From: Roseovarius arcticus | GTDB lineage: Bacteria; Pseudomonadota; Alphaproteobacteria; Rhodobacterales; Rhodobacteraceae | DNA: 64,000 bases | Direction of reading: 5' to 3' | Assembly (NCBI RefSeq): GCF_006125015.1 | Contig: NZ_SZZN01000002.1 | Span: 55,457-119,456, forward strand | Part shown: positions 8,941 to 17,106 of the stretch, in pieces | Layout of the letters: every line of letters begins with the position of its first letter | Position numbering within the stretch: position 1 is the first letter of the stretch | The notes under the pieces: model-generated | Told to the model about the DNA's origin: nothing | The model's input: only the letters and a program-made list of their open reading frames with translations | Database searches by the model: none | Translations under genes and position numbers: made by a program

Positions 8941-8976
8941 TTTCAGCGTGGCAGAAACCGTCGAACGATGTCGTGA
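8941..8976 (+). repeat. Dispersed about 40-bp repeat, copy 3, interrupted by the IS6 element
   Basis: GTGGCAGAAACCGTCGAACG followed by ATGTCGTGAG matches the copies at 2836 and 6611. It stops exactly where the IS6 terminal repeat begins, so the insertion cut this copy. Confidence 0.6.
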
Positions 8977-9797
8977 GGGTTCTGTCGCAAGTATTTCTTC
9001 GGTCTGAATGGCAGTCATCGGTGGACGCAATTATATTGCGAGGGTTGCAAACTGACTGAATGGAGAGAGGCCTGTTTGGCCGAATTGGCCCTTGCGCATC
9101 ATATGTGCAGTTTCAATTCCGGCCAGCGTTGCCGCAGCTGAATGGAAGGCCTTGAAGCCGAGCATAGGCCGCGTGATACGTTTAATGAAACGGTGGTCTT
9201 GCTCAACGATATTGTTGAGGTAATTCGACTGAAAAATCTTGATGGTTTTGGCTGCATTCGTAAACTTGAGAATGAGGTTTAGGCTCTGCAGCCCGGCTAA
9301 ATTGGCACCGCTTTTGTCGATGGCAATCCGATCTGGAACGCCGTTGGTACCAACGGCACGCTTGAAGAAGCGTCTAGCCGCTGCGGTATCCCGCCTCTCA
9401 GACAGCATGAAATCAAGTGTTTGCCCATCACGATCGACGGTGCGGTAGTGATACACCCATTTCCCACGAACCTTGATATAGGTTTCGTCCATCCGCCAAG
9501 AAATCGCTATCAGTTGTTTTCTCGCTTGGGCGTTTGCTGAAATCAGCGGCGAGAATTTTACAACCCAGCGGTTCAATGTCGCATGGTCGACATCGACGCC
9601 ACGTTCTGCCATGATTTCCTCAAGGTCGCGGTATGACACGCCGTAACGGACATAGAAAAACACGGCGTACAGGATGACGCTCTTGGGGTAGTGGCTTCCC
9701 TTGAAATCAATCGTCACGGTTAGTAGCTCGCCTTCAATTTCAAAGACTCGTTGCTAACACAGCTCTGCACAATACCCAAAACTTTGCGACAGAACCC
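8977..9797 (-). mobile_element. IS6-family insertion sequence, apparently complete
   Basis: Bounded by inverted repeats GGGTTCTGTCGCAA at 8977-8990 and its complement TTTGCGACAGAACCC ending at 9797, about 820 bp. It encloses one transposase gene. IS6 elements usually leave an 8-bp target duplication; the flanking 8-mers here do not match, so recombination with another copy or replicon fusion has probably changed one flank. Confidence 0.85.
9031..9717 (-). CDS. IS6-family DDE transposase
   Basis: 228 residues, normal length for the family. After an N-terminal helix-turn-helix region (YAVFFYVRYGVSYRDLEEIMAER) come the catalytic acids: Asp in SWRMDETYIKVRGKW, Asp in RIAIDKSGAN and Glu in NNIVEQDHRFIKRITRPMLG. 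No frameshift is visible, so it may be active. It fills almost the whole element. Confidence 0.93.
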   Translation of the reverse strand: MTIDFKGSHYPKSVILYAVFFYVRYGVSYRDLEEIMAERGVDVDHATLNRWVVKFSPLISANAQARKQLIAISWRMDETYIKVRGKWVYHYRTVDRDGQTLDFMLSERRDTAAARRFFKRAVGTNGVPDRIAIDKSGANLAGLQSLNLILKFTNAAKTIKIFQSNYLNNIVEQDHRFIKRITRPMLGFKAFHSAAATLAGIETAHMMRKGQFGQTGLSPFSQFATLAI

Positions 9798-10181
9798 CCA
9801 TCTGTCTCCAGCGTCGATTGGCCGGAAACTGCCTTACTTGGAAACCTGGCGCTGTTGGGTTCGAACGGATTTCCCCCTACCCAAACTTCAGAAGTAACTT
9901 GGTATACGGCACTTTCAGTGTCCCAATTGCCGCCTAATGGGCCCCGGCATCGCTGGAGTGAACAGTGCGTATGTGGCTCCTTTACAGGACCGACACATTG
10001 TCCTGAATGTCCCGACATGTTTCGCGAACATGCCTATCAAGAATTTCAACCTTGGAAGATAATTTTGGCCAAGCAATTAAATCTCAACGGCCTGATGCAG
10101 ATCAACGCAACATTGCAAAAAGACTGTCAAGATTACAACGGCACTCAGAATGAGTGCCTACTTTTTCTGAAAGGAAGCGTT
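9798..10181. other. Intergenic, no gene recognised
   Basis: About 380 bases between the IS6 right end and the cupredoxin fragment. A plus-strand frame is open from 9855 into the cupredoxin fragment and includes a Cys-rich run (CVCGSFTGPTHCPECP), but I cannot tie it to a family and the better start lies at 10182. Confidence 0.35.
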
Positions 10182-10409
10182 ATGAAAATAATGGCCACTA
10201 ATTTTGGAGATCTTGCACTGGTTTCCACAAGTCCCGCCCTCGCCGAGGGCGACCTTAGCCGCGCCAATGTGATTGATGTTGTTATTGAAATGGGCAGTAA
10301 CGATGGTGGGATGTACTTAAGCCCCAACAATTACGAGTTCGTGACGGGCCAAGCATACAAGCTGGTTTTAACCAACGTCGATGGGATCAAGCATGAGATT
10401 GCACCATGA
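10182..10409 (+). pseudogene. Cupredoxin-like copper-binding protein, N-terminal fragment
   Basis: ATG 10182 has AAGGAAG upstream. The product opens with a signal-peptide-like stretch ending SPALAEGD, followed by SRANVIDVVIEMGSNDGGMY and FVTGQAYKLVLTNVDGIKHEI, the first strands of a plastocyanin/azurin-like domain seen in marine alphaproteobacteria. It stops after 75 codons, before the Cys-His-Met copper loop. Homology ends at KHE, where sequence of the next gene begins; the TGA at 10407-10409 overlaps that gene's ATG. This is a deletion junction rather than a natural end. Confidence 0.65.
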
Positions 10410-10693
10410 CTGAGAGAGAACAATAGATCGAGAAGGCCAAGGCGAAGCTGGATCAGTGGGACGCCGACATCGACAAGTTTAAGGCGAAAGTCGCCGAGTC
10501 CGACGCCGATGCGAAAATCAAATTTAGCAAGCAACTCGACGAGATGCGGGCACAGCGTGATGAAGCTGCGATGAAGCTGAAAGAACTGCGTGACGCGAGT
10601 AACGAGGCATGGGACGACATGAAGTCTGGCTTCGACACGGCCTGGATCAGCATTTCGGGCGCTTTCGACAGCGCCATGTCACGGTTCAAATGA
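10406..10693 (+). pseudogene. Coiled-coil stress protein with an in-frame TAG at codon 7
   Basis: From ATG 10406 the frame reads MTEREQ, then TAG at 10424-10426, then IEKAKAKLDQWDADIDKFKA through to LRDASNEAWDDMKSGFDTAW and a TGA at 10691-10693. Apart from the amber codon the frame is intact over 95 codons and predicts one long charged coiled coil ending in an amphipathic helix. The intact relative at 15716-16003 has the same length and layout. It directly precedes cfa. It is either a recent nonsense mutation or a suppressed stop; no alternative start with a ribosome binding site is evident behind the stop. Confidence 0.65.
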
Positions 10694-10826
10694 GGAGCGT
10701 GCCGATGTCCATCTTAATGAACCTGCGGGTTGGCAGTGAAAGCCTGCTCCCCCCGACGCCGTGGAAAAACACCCTGCTGCGACACAGGTTTGTCCGGAAA
10801 GTCAGGCTCTTCTTGAGGAGGATATT

Positions 10827-12035
10827 ATGACAGCTCTAACGAGTACTACAGATCAGATTGATTTGCCGAAATACTTCCCCCAGATTTTTAAGAAGTTTCA
10901 AAAAATCGAACGAGGAAAGATTATTATCACTCTGCCTGATGACCGTCAGTTTTGCATTAAGAGCAGCCAATCTGGCCCAATCGGACATCTCAACGTACGG
11001 CATGATCATTTGTTCACCCGTGTGGTGCGCAATGGTAATCTTGGCTTTGCGGAGGCCTATCTCGATGGCTGGTGGGATACGCCCGATTTGCAGGCATTCA
11101 TGGATGTTCTTGTGGCCAATTTGGCACTGATCAGCCAGCCTGTTCCTGGCTCTAATCTCGTGCGCTGGTATGAGGTTTTTCGGCACCGGTTATTGCTGAA
11201 CACTCAGAAACAAGCTCCAAAAAATCTGGCCAAACATTATGAGTTAGGCAATTCGTTTTATGGCGCATGGCTGGATAAAACCATGTCCTACTCGTCTGGA
11301 ATTTTCGAAACCCCACACGAAGAATTAGAAACGGCTCAACGCCGCAAGATAAAACGCATGTGCGATACTATAAACCTCAAGGAAGATGACAGGTTTATGG
11401 ATATCGGGTGCGGTTGGGGTGCGCTGGCCATTTATGCGGCCAAAGAACGGGGCGCCAAAGTCACCGCTTTGACCCTGTCAAAAGCACATTTTGAACATAC
11501 GTCCGCACTTGTTCAAAAAGAGGGACTGTCGGAACGGGTTGAAGTGACCCTGCGGGACTATCGCGACGAAACCGGATCCTATGAGGGTATAGGATCCATT
11601 GAAATGATCGAACATGTCGGGGAAAAATACTGGCCGGTATATTTTAAGTCCATCCATGACCGGCTGAGTGACAATGGAATAGCAACCGTGCAGGCAATTA
11701 CAATCGCCGACGACTTATATCCCACATATCGCACAACCCAGGATTTCATTCGCAAACATGTTTTTCCAGGTGGTATGCTGCCTTATGATAGAGGCATCCG
11801 CGACACAGCCAATGCATCAGGATTGAAAATCGTGGACTGCCTGTCTTTCCCAGACAGCTATTCCATCACCCTGCGCCGCTGGAACCAAGCTTTTGGTGAC
11901 GCATGGAGCGAGATTGAGTCCATGTCTTTTGATCAAAGGTTTAAGCGTTTGTGGAACTATTACCTTACAATGTGTGCCGCTGGCCACGAATATGGGGCGA
12001 CTTCAGTCACACAATACACCTTGGCTCGAGCCTGA
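10827..12035 (+). CDS. cfa: Cyclopropane-fatty-acyl-phospholipid synthase (CFA synthase)
   Basis: 402 residues from ATG 10827, with a strong GAGGAGG site 7-13 bases upstream. The N-terminal lipid-binding domain (about 1-125) is followed by the methyltransferase. HYELGNSFY at 137-145 and YSSGIF match the family's substrate and bicarbonate region, MDIGCGWGA at 191-199 is the SAM-binding loop, and EMIEHVGEKYW follows. The enzyme transfers a methylene from SAM to unsaturated acyl chains of membrane phospholipids, a classic acid and stationary-phase adaptation. A second, broken CFA gene lies at 57160-58000. Confidence 0.93.
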   Translation: MTALTSTTDQIDLPKYFPQIFKKFQKIERGKIIITLPDDRQFCIKSSQSGPIGHLNVRHDHLFTRVVRNGNLGFAEAYLDGWWDTPDLQAFMDVLVANLALISQPVPGSNLVRWYEVFRHRLLLNTQKQAPKNLAKHYELGNSFYGAWLDKTMSYSSGIFETPHEELETAQRRKIKRMCDTINLKEDDRFMDIGCGWGALAIYAAKERGAKVTALTLSKAHFEHTSALVQKEGLSERVEVTLRDYRDETGSYEGIGSIEMIEHVGEKYWPVYFKSIHDRLSDNGIATVQAITIADDLYPTYRTTQDFIRKHVFPGGMLPYDRGIRDTANASGLKIVDCLSFPDSYSITLRRWNQAFGDAWSEIESMSFDQRFKRLWNYYLTMCAAGHEYGATSVTQYTLARA

Positions 12036-12237
12036 TCTCATAGGAGATGCAGTTTTGACGGATTAGCCTGGTTAGGTATCGGGGAGCTGATTTCAGATCA
12101 GCGGCGATCCACCAGACTTGAATTGAGACAAAGCCAGCGATGCAGATCTTAGCGATTACCAATGGGCTCGAAAGGGTGCGTAGCGGTCGTACGCACCTCC
12201 AAGTTCAGTCGGATCGTCGCAGGCGTGCATCGCACAT

Positions 12238-12510
12238 TCAAGTTCGACAGTTGGATCCCTGCTCCATTCCTCCGATCGATTGCCAGACATTTTGTCCGGT
12301 CTCGATATCGTCGCGGGTGAACAGAACTTCGCCCGTCGTGGAAACCACGGCCGTCGGAATAGGAGGGGCCATCTGGTAAATCTGACGCCCCATGAACAGC
12401 AAAACACCAAAACTGAGGATCATCCCGACCGTCTGGATGATCCAAAGCCGTTTGATGCTAAAAAAAGAATGATATGGGTTCATTGTCCAACCTGTATAAG
12501 TGTCCGTCAT
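12238..12510 (-). pseudogene. Quinol-dependent nitric oxide reductase (NorZ/qNor), N-terminal fragment
   Basis: Ninety codons read MNPYHSFFSIKRLWIIQTVG, then FGVLLFMGRQIYQMAPPIP, GEVLFTRDDIETGQNVWQSI and GGMEQGS. This is the first membrane helix and the start of the periplasmic domain of qNOR. The roughly 760-residue enzyme is cut here: downstream sequence on this strand does not continue it. The loss suggests that a denitrification-related gene was once part of the island. Confidence 0.75.
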
Positions 12511-13006
12511 TTACCCATGCGCAGCTGCTCGACGCTTCGCCGCAGTCTCGATCCAGATCATCTTTCTTGCGGATTTGTTCGGACATCGTACAATTATCTC
12601 GGTCGGGAGAATTGAGAGGTACAACTGACTGCGGAACAGACCCTCTGTCGTTTTTAACATCGAAGAAACGGACGCTCGCTAACTTGGATCAACCTTAGGA
12701 TACAAACGGCATTGCATGTCGCGCTATTAAGATTGATTTCGGAGCACATTCTAAACTCGGTCGCACAAATCCAGCATGATCCCCTAATCACGGGGCACCC
12801 GCTTCACCCTTTCCACGGGTCCTCGCAGAGCCAATGCGAACAGTGGTCGGCGTCTGCACCGCCCCGTGTCCAATCGCCTCCCGAGATCCCGTGCCGATTT
12901 TTGCCTGAACACCACGCACACAGATAAGGGCATAGCATCATGATCGATATCAGTTAGGAACGCAGCTGACCTGTTAACATATTGATCAAATGAACAGGAG
13001 ATTTCG
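12511..13006. other. Intergenic; promoter box near the right end
   Basis: Roughly 500 bases with only short, unconvincing frames. The right end carries the FNR-like box and -10 element upstream of the DUF3775 gene. Confidence 0.45.
12940..12980 (+). promoter_or_regulatory. Crp/Fnr-type box and -10 of the DUF3775 gene
   Basis: ATGATCGATATCAG at 12940-12953 contains the perfect palindrome TGAT-N4-ATCA. TAACAT at 12975-12980 lies 21 bases further, placing the box near -41. The gene starts at 13007. Confidence 0.65.
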
Positions 13007-13399
13007 ATGGTTGCGCTTCCCTTTAACACTACTCGTATTGAGGAACTGGTTTTGCGGCTTAACGCTGTGATGGCGAAGGAAGGGGCGGTCATTTCCGACC
13101 TTGGCGGCAATGCTACGGACGACGAATTGGCAGTTACCATGCAGGAAACCAAGGGCGATCTAATCCGCGATGAAATCACGCAAGAGATCGAGAGCATGAA
13201 TGACGAACAAAAGGACGGGTTGGTCGCCCTGTTCTGGATCGGCCGAGGGGACGTCGAACCTGCGGAATGGGAGCAGACAAAAGCCCTCGCGCGACAGCAG
13301 CATAAGGGGCTGGTAAGCCGCTATCTGCTGGGACAGCCGGAAATCGGAGAGTTTCTGACGGAAGGTCTGGAGAAGATGCTGGAGTTTGGCGTGGACTGA
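13007..13399 (+). CDS. DUF3775 domain protein
   Basis: 130 residues from ATG 13007 with GAACAGGAG upstream. The block MNDEQKDGLVALFWIGRGD followed by EWEQTKALARQQ and SRYLLGQPEIGEFLTEGLE is characteristic of DUF3775, a small helical family of unknown function common in alpha- and betaproteobacteria. No signal peptide or membrane segment is seen. It has one of the clearest FNR-like promoters in the window, which suggests induction at low oxygen. Confidence 0.8.
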   Translation: MVALPFNTTRIEELVLRLNAVMAKEGAVISDLGGNATDDELAVTMQETKGDLIRDEITQEIESMNDEQKDGLVALFWIGRGDVEPAEWEQTKALARQQHKGLVSRYLLGQPEIGEFLTEGLEKMLEFGVD

Positions 13400-13705
13400 A
13401 GTGGAACTTAAGCGCGGTGATCAAATGTCTGTCGAGCGATCCCGCCCCGCAAGGGTGCATGAGTCCGGCAGGTTTGACCGGTGAACGGGACATCGGTGAC
13501 ACTTCAATCGAAGTGCTGATCTCGCTGGCGCCGGTAGTCGGAACCTAAGCGAAAGCCGCCAGACTTAGGCTAAGTGGCCCGCCTTGCTGCCGTCAGCGGA
13601 GAAATCCGAAATCCTTACCGCAATACATGCTGTCGTCATCTTTACCCTGATCGTTCAGAGGTTGAGCCTGCGTGCGTTGATCAAACGGATGGTCTTCTAA
13701 TAAGA
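13400..13705. other. Intergenic between convergent genes, nothing recognised
   Basis: About 300 bases between the DUF3775 gene and the opposing CBS gene. No open frame with a convincing start and no strong hairpin was noticed. Confidence 0.4.
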
Positions 13706-14146
13706 TCAGCGATAGCCGACGTTCATCACATAGTTGAACAGCAGGTCCTCTTCCTGCTGGACCTCCTGCCATAGATTTTGAAGAATGTCGCGGGCGTTCA
13801 GCACCCCCAGCGGCTTGCGATCGGCATCAACGACCGGGATGTTTTTAAGCCCATGCTTTTTCATCGTCTCCCAGGCATCTTTTAGCAAACCCTCTGGTGT
13901 CAACGTAATGAGGTCCCGGGTCATCGCCTCATTCACCGGCACCATGCAACTGCTGCCGGTGCAGTTCCCTATTTGACGCACCGCATCGGTTTTGGTCAGG
14001 GCGCCGACCAAGCGGCCCTTTGCGTCGCGAACCAACAGCATGTCGTGGGCACGCTCCAGAAGCCGCGCGGCCTGTAGCAGAGCTGAATCCGCTTCGATGC
14101 AACACATCCGCTTTCGGGCCGTTGGTAGGAATTTTTCGATGAACAT
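13706..14146 (-). CDS. CBS-domain pair protein
   Basis: 146 residues made almost entirely of two CBS motifs: ADSALLQAARLLERAHDMLLVRDAKGRLVGALTKTDAVR-like first and LKDAWETMKKHGLKNIPVVD...GVLNARDIL second. Such free-standing pairs bind adenine nucleotides and tune partner enzymes or act as energy sensors. A loop insert with two Cys (GNCTGSSCM) lies between the motifs. It is the last gene of a minus-strand series of stress genes, about 115 bases beyond the PRC-barrel gene. No enzyme partner is evident. Confidence 0.88.
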   Translation of the reverse strand: MFIEKFLPTARKRMCCIEADSALLQAARLLERAHDMLLVRDAKGRLVGALTKTDAVRQIGNCTGSSCMVPVNEAMTRDLITLTPEGLLKDAWETMKKHGLKNIPVVDADRKPLGVLNARDILQNLWQEVQQEEDLLFNYVMNVGYR

Positions 14147-14260
14147 GTGGCGCTCCGTTCTACCTAGTCAACCCGGCAGTGGCTTTCGATTCTCTTGGCA
14201 TCATTACTGAAATCAACCTCAGGGCGACGATGAAGTCGAAGCCGGATGTCGTGCTGTTCT

Positions 14261-15037
14261 TCAAAGCCTCGGCGCCAACTGATAGTAGGCCCGCAGCTTG
14301 TCCAGCCAGGCGCGATTGAGCATGTCGAAGTACTCGAGCGGCGGCGCTTCACTCAGAAGCTTCTCAGTCACGTCCATCACCACATGACTACCGCCCTTGG
14401 CCAGATGAAGCAGACGATCATATGGCACGACCATCTGCTGCGCAGCAATCACCCCTCCAGTGTCGATCACCAGATGCTGCAAGGACCCGGTCTTAGGTTC
14501 GAATAAGATATCAATCAGGGTACCGACTTCGCTGTCATGACCGAAGACCGGCAAGCCCAACCAGTCACTAAGGCGAGCAAATCCATCCACTCTCAAATTT
14601 CCGAGGGCCTCCGGATCATCATGTGCCTCATGTCGATCAAGATCGGCGAAACCAGCGAAGCCCCTGCCTAATCGACCAACCAAAATCTGTGGCATCGTCA
14701 CTTTTTCGTTTTGTCTCAATATCTTAGGATCGGACCATTCCGGCGCGGCCATGATTGTTTCGGGACTTATTTCAACTGGCCATTCACGGTTGCTTTTGTC
14801 GGGATCGCTCATCAAATGCGTTGAAACAACCACCTCGATATCGTCGAACCATCCGCCTACGTCGAGAGCAACAAATCGCAAAATGCCCTGCCGGGGATCA
14901 AAGAAAATTTCCTTAAGTGGAAAACGCACGTCCTTGGCGGCAGCATGGTAACGCAGCATGTCGGTTAATGCGAATAGCACCGCAGACCCCGAGGCATCTG
15001 CAGCATTGTTTGCGGTTTTCGATACGAATTCAGCCAT
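14261..15037 (-). CDS. PRC-barrel domain protein
   Basis: 258 residues from ATG 15037 with GAAGGAAAT ahead of it; the longer frame to 15061 lacks a site. Two PRC-barrel-like regions are visible: about residues 25-130 (MLRYHAAAKDVRFPLKEIFFDPRQGILRFVALDVGG) and about 150-245 (GLPVFGHDSEVGTLIDILFEPKTGSLQHLVIDTGG). The tail WLDKLRAYYQL is amphipathic. These domains occur in photosynthetic reaction centre subunit H, RimM and many stress proteins; a small adaptor role is plausible but not shown. It lies about 140 bases behind the bacterioferritin-like gene on the same strand. Confidence 0.8.
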   Translation of the reverse strand: MAEFVSKTANNAADASGSAVLFALTDMLRYHAAAKDVRFPLKEIFFDPRQGILRFVALDVGGWFDDIEVVVSTHLMSDPDKSNREWPVEISPETIMAAPEWSDPKILRQNEKVTMPQILVGRLGRGFAGFADLDRHEAHDDPEALGNLRVDGFARLSDWLGLPVFGHDSEVGTLIDILFEPKTGSLQHLVIDTGGVIAAQQMVVPYDRLLHLAKGGSHVVMDVTEKLLSEAPPLEYFDMLNRAWLDKLRAYYQLAPRL

Positions 15038-15178
15038 TTTTCTATTTCCTTCCTGCAGCAAACAAAGCGCACGTCCAAACCACTCACTGAAAAGATGGGA
15101 CGTTTGGGTAATCTAGGTGAGGTCTTGGCCTCATATTACTCGTTTGTATTCCGCGCGGCATTGAAACGGATGTATTGC

Positions 15179-15667
15179 TCAAGACGCCTGCGGAGCTTCC
15201 ATCTGGGAAAGCATGTAGGTCGGCGCGCCCATTTTCTCCAGCAAACTCATCTGGCGGGTCAGCCAATCAACGTGACCTTCTTCTTCGATCGCTATGTCCT
15301 CAAACAATCGATTTGTGCCTATGTCATTGTCTTTAGCCGCGTCCTGCGCTGCCTGCGTATAAAACTGCACTGAACCGCGCTCATCAACGAGGTCAGATTG
15401 AAACATCGCGTCGAGATCCTGTGCCTGAACCGGAGCTTTAGCGGCTTGCATCTTTGGCATTCCTTCAAGAAAAAGGATGCGATCAATAAATCGACCGGCA
15501 TGGCCCAGTTCCTCGCCCATTTCGTCGCGCATCCGTCCGGCCAACAGATCAAGCCCCCAGTCGTCCAGAACATGGGTGTGCAGCAGATATTGCTGTATCG
15601 CTGTCAGTTCCATCGACAGCGCGGTTTGTAGGTTCTCGATGCTCTTGCTTGTATTGCTCGTAGTCAT
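15179..15667 (-). CDS. Bacterioferritin-like protein lacking the haem-ligand Met
   Basis: 162 residues with the four-helix ferritin-like fold. Glu20 (SMELTAIQQYLLH), Glu53 and His56 (GEELGHA) and the later IEEEGHVDWL supply the di-iron site, and DRILFLEGMP matches bacterioferritin closely. At the position of E. coli Bfr Met52, which binds haem between subunits, this protein has Leu54. It therefore probably forms a haem-free ferritin. It should oxidise and store iron or act as a Dps-like peroxide sink. It is the second gene of the minus-strand coiled-coil/Bfr/PRC series. Confidence 0.8.
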   Translation of the reverse strand: MTTSNTSKSIENLQTALSMELTAIQQYLLHTHVLDDWGLDLLAGRMRDEMGEELGHAGRFIDRILFLEGMPKMQAAKAPVQAQDLDAMFQSDLVDERGSVQFYTQAAQDAAKDNDIGTNRLFEDIAIEEEGHVDWLTRQMSLLEKMGAPTYMLSQMEAPQAS

Positions 15668-15715
15668 GGAATTCAGTCCTTTTTAGATTGATTGGTTTGG
15701 GCGGCTGGTGCCCGA

Positions 15716-16003
15716 TCAGCCAAAACGACCCATCGCCTTGCCAACCGCAACCCCAAGATCTTGCCAAGTAGATTTCAGCCCATCCATCACATCGGGTGAG
15801 GTGTCCTTTTGCGCTTTGCGGGCCTCGTCATATTGTTTCTCGGATTTTGCAAATTTTTCCTTCAGTTCTTCAACATCGCGCAAATAGGCGGGTTTTGCTT
15901 CAACAGCAGCGCCGGCGGCTTTGGCTTCAAGCTTTGCGACTTGGGCCCTCCATTCGGCGAGTTGGCTTTCATACTTCTCAAATTGAACATCTGATGTAGT
16001 CAT
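15716..16003 (-). CDS. Coiled-coil stress protein (intact paralogue)
   Basis: 95 residues predicted as one long coiled coil (FEKYESQLAEWRAQVAKLEAKA ... EELKEKFAKSEKQYDEARKA) ending in an amphipathic helix WQDLGVAVGKAMGRFG. It has no Cys and no signal peptide. Same length and design as the amber-interrupted gene at 10406-10693. Two FNR-like sequences lie in front of it, at 16083-16096 (spacing altered) and 16106-16119 (perfect). It is the first gene of the series leading into the bacterioferritin-like and PRC-barrel genes. The molecular function is unknown. Confidence 0.7.
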   Translation of the reverse strand: MTTSDVQFEKYESQLAEWRAQVAKLEAKAAGAAVEAKPAYLRDVEELKEKFAKSEKQYDEARKAQKDTSPDVMDGLKSTWQDLGVAVGKAMGRFG

Positions 16004-16078
16004 GTGCTTGTCTCCTTGGTGATATCGACCTAAGTGCCAATGCGGCCCATCCGAGCCTCCTAAGAGTAGGGATTTCTG

Positions 16079-16119
16079 AAAGTAACACGCCGATCAGACC
16101 CCGCACTGATGTCGATCAG
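16079..16119 (-). promoter_or_regulatory. Crp/Fnr-type box and -10 of the coiled-coil/Bfr/PRC series
   Basis: CTGATGTCGATCAG at 16106-16119 is a perfect 5+5 inverted repeat with 4 bases between. On the minus strand TACTTT (16084-16079) follows 21 bases later. The gene start at 16003 is 103 bases from the box. Confidence 0.65.
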
Positions 16120-16180
16120 GCCGCCAAAACCCTGACTTGGGTCTCACCACAAGGGTCATTGGAGACCATCCGCAGCGATG

Positions 16181-16960
16181 CTACCGATAAACAATCCCGC
16201 CGTCGGCAATGATTGCCTGCCCTGTCACGTAGTCAGAGTCCGGGCCCGCGAGGTAGGAAACCAATGCGGCGACATCGTCTGGTGTCTGCGCCCGCCCCAA
16301 TGCAATGCCACCCACGTACTTTTCATAAGTCTCGCCAATCGGGGTGCCGGTCAATTCAGAGAAACGCTTGTCAATCTCGACCCACATATCCGTTCCCACA
16401 ATGCCGGGGCAGTAGGCGTTCACCGTGATGCCTTCGCTGGCATATTCCTTCGCCGCAGCTTGCGTCAGCGCACGGACAGCAAACTTCGTCGCCGAATAGA
16501 CACCAAGCATCTCAAAGCCATCGTGCCCTGCTATGGACGATGCATTGATAATTTTGCCTTTGTGACCCAAGGACTTGAACTTGGCAGCAGCAGCCTGAAT
16601 ACCCCAGAGAACGCCTTGGATGTTGATTTTCAGGATAAGGTCCACGTCTTCCGGTTTGACATCCGCAATCGGATCGACCTGCGCGATACCGGCGTTGTTA
16701 ACCATGATGTCGAGCCCGCCAAGCGTTTTTTCGACATGCTCGACCGCGGCATAAACCTCGGCTCGGTCGCTGACATCCGCTTTGAAGGTTGCCACCTTGC
16801 GGCCAAGCCCTTCGATCTCATTAGCGACTTCGGCCATCTTTTCTTCATTGATATCGACAATCGCGATGTCGCCGCCGTCCTTTGCCAAACGTAAAGCAAT
16901 GCCACGTCCGATCCCTTGGCCAGCGCCGGTCACAAGTGCCACTTTTCCCTTGATTGTCAT
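16181..16960 (-). CDS. Acetoin/diacetyl reductase-like short-chain dehydrogenase
   Basis: 259 residues. [10 protein letters not shown] near the N-terminus binds NAD(H), NNAG lies mid-fold, and SSIAGHDG with YSATK supplies the Ser-Tyr-Lys catalytic triad; CPGIVGTDM follows. The whole sequence resembles (S)-acetoin-forming diacetyl reductase/2,3-butanediol dehydrogenase (BudC type). It could regenerate NAD when oxygen is short. The exact substrate is inferred. A decayed paralogue lies at 49986-50222, and the promoter regions of both copies are also alike. Confidence 0.85.
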   Translation of the reverse strand: MTIKGKVALVTGAGQGIGRGIALRLAKDGGDIAIVDINEEKMAEVANEIEGLGRKVATFKADVSDRAEVYAAVEHVEKTLGGLDIMVNNAGIAQVDPIADVKPEDVDLILKINIQGVLWGIQAAAAKFKSLGHKGKIINASSIAGHDGFEMLGVYSATKFAVRALTQAAAKEYASEGITVNAYCPGIVGTDMWVEIDKRFSELTGTPIGETYEKYVGGIALGRAQTPDDVAALVSYLAGPDSDYVTGQAIIADGGIVYR

Positions 16961-17020
16961 TCTTGATTTCTCCTCTTAGCTTCACGCGTCTGAGCAGTCG
17001 AACCCGACTGTCACGTCTCC

Positions 17021-17062
17021 ACCTAATCAGAAAAGAGGTCGCCTTGAGCTAACACCGATCAA
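17021..17062 (-). promoter_or_regulatory. Crp/Fnr-type box and -10 of the acetoin-reductase-like gene
   Basis: On the minus strand TTGATCGGTGTTAG (17062-17049) is followed 22 bases later by TTAGGT (17026-17021). The block between and around them (GGCGACCTCTTTTCTGAT, then TGGAGAC) recurs in front of the gluconate-dehydrogenase-like operon, and its core recurs in front of the SDR relic. Confidence 0.65.
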
Positions 17063-17106
17063 GCCTTGGGTAACCACTGCCTTGCCTGAACTCAGACCCG
17101 TCTGAG

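Noticed and set aside
12085..12108. GCTGATTTCAGATCAGC palindrome downstream of cfa as another Crp/Fnr box
   Set aside because: The half-sites are 5 rather than 4 bases apart, it lies behind the gene and no promoter target is in range; it could equally be a weak hairpin.
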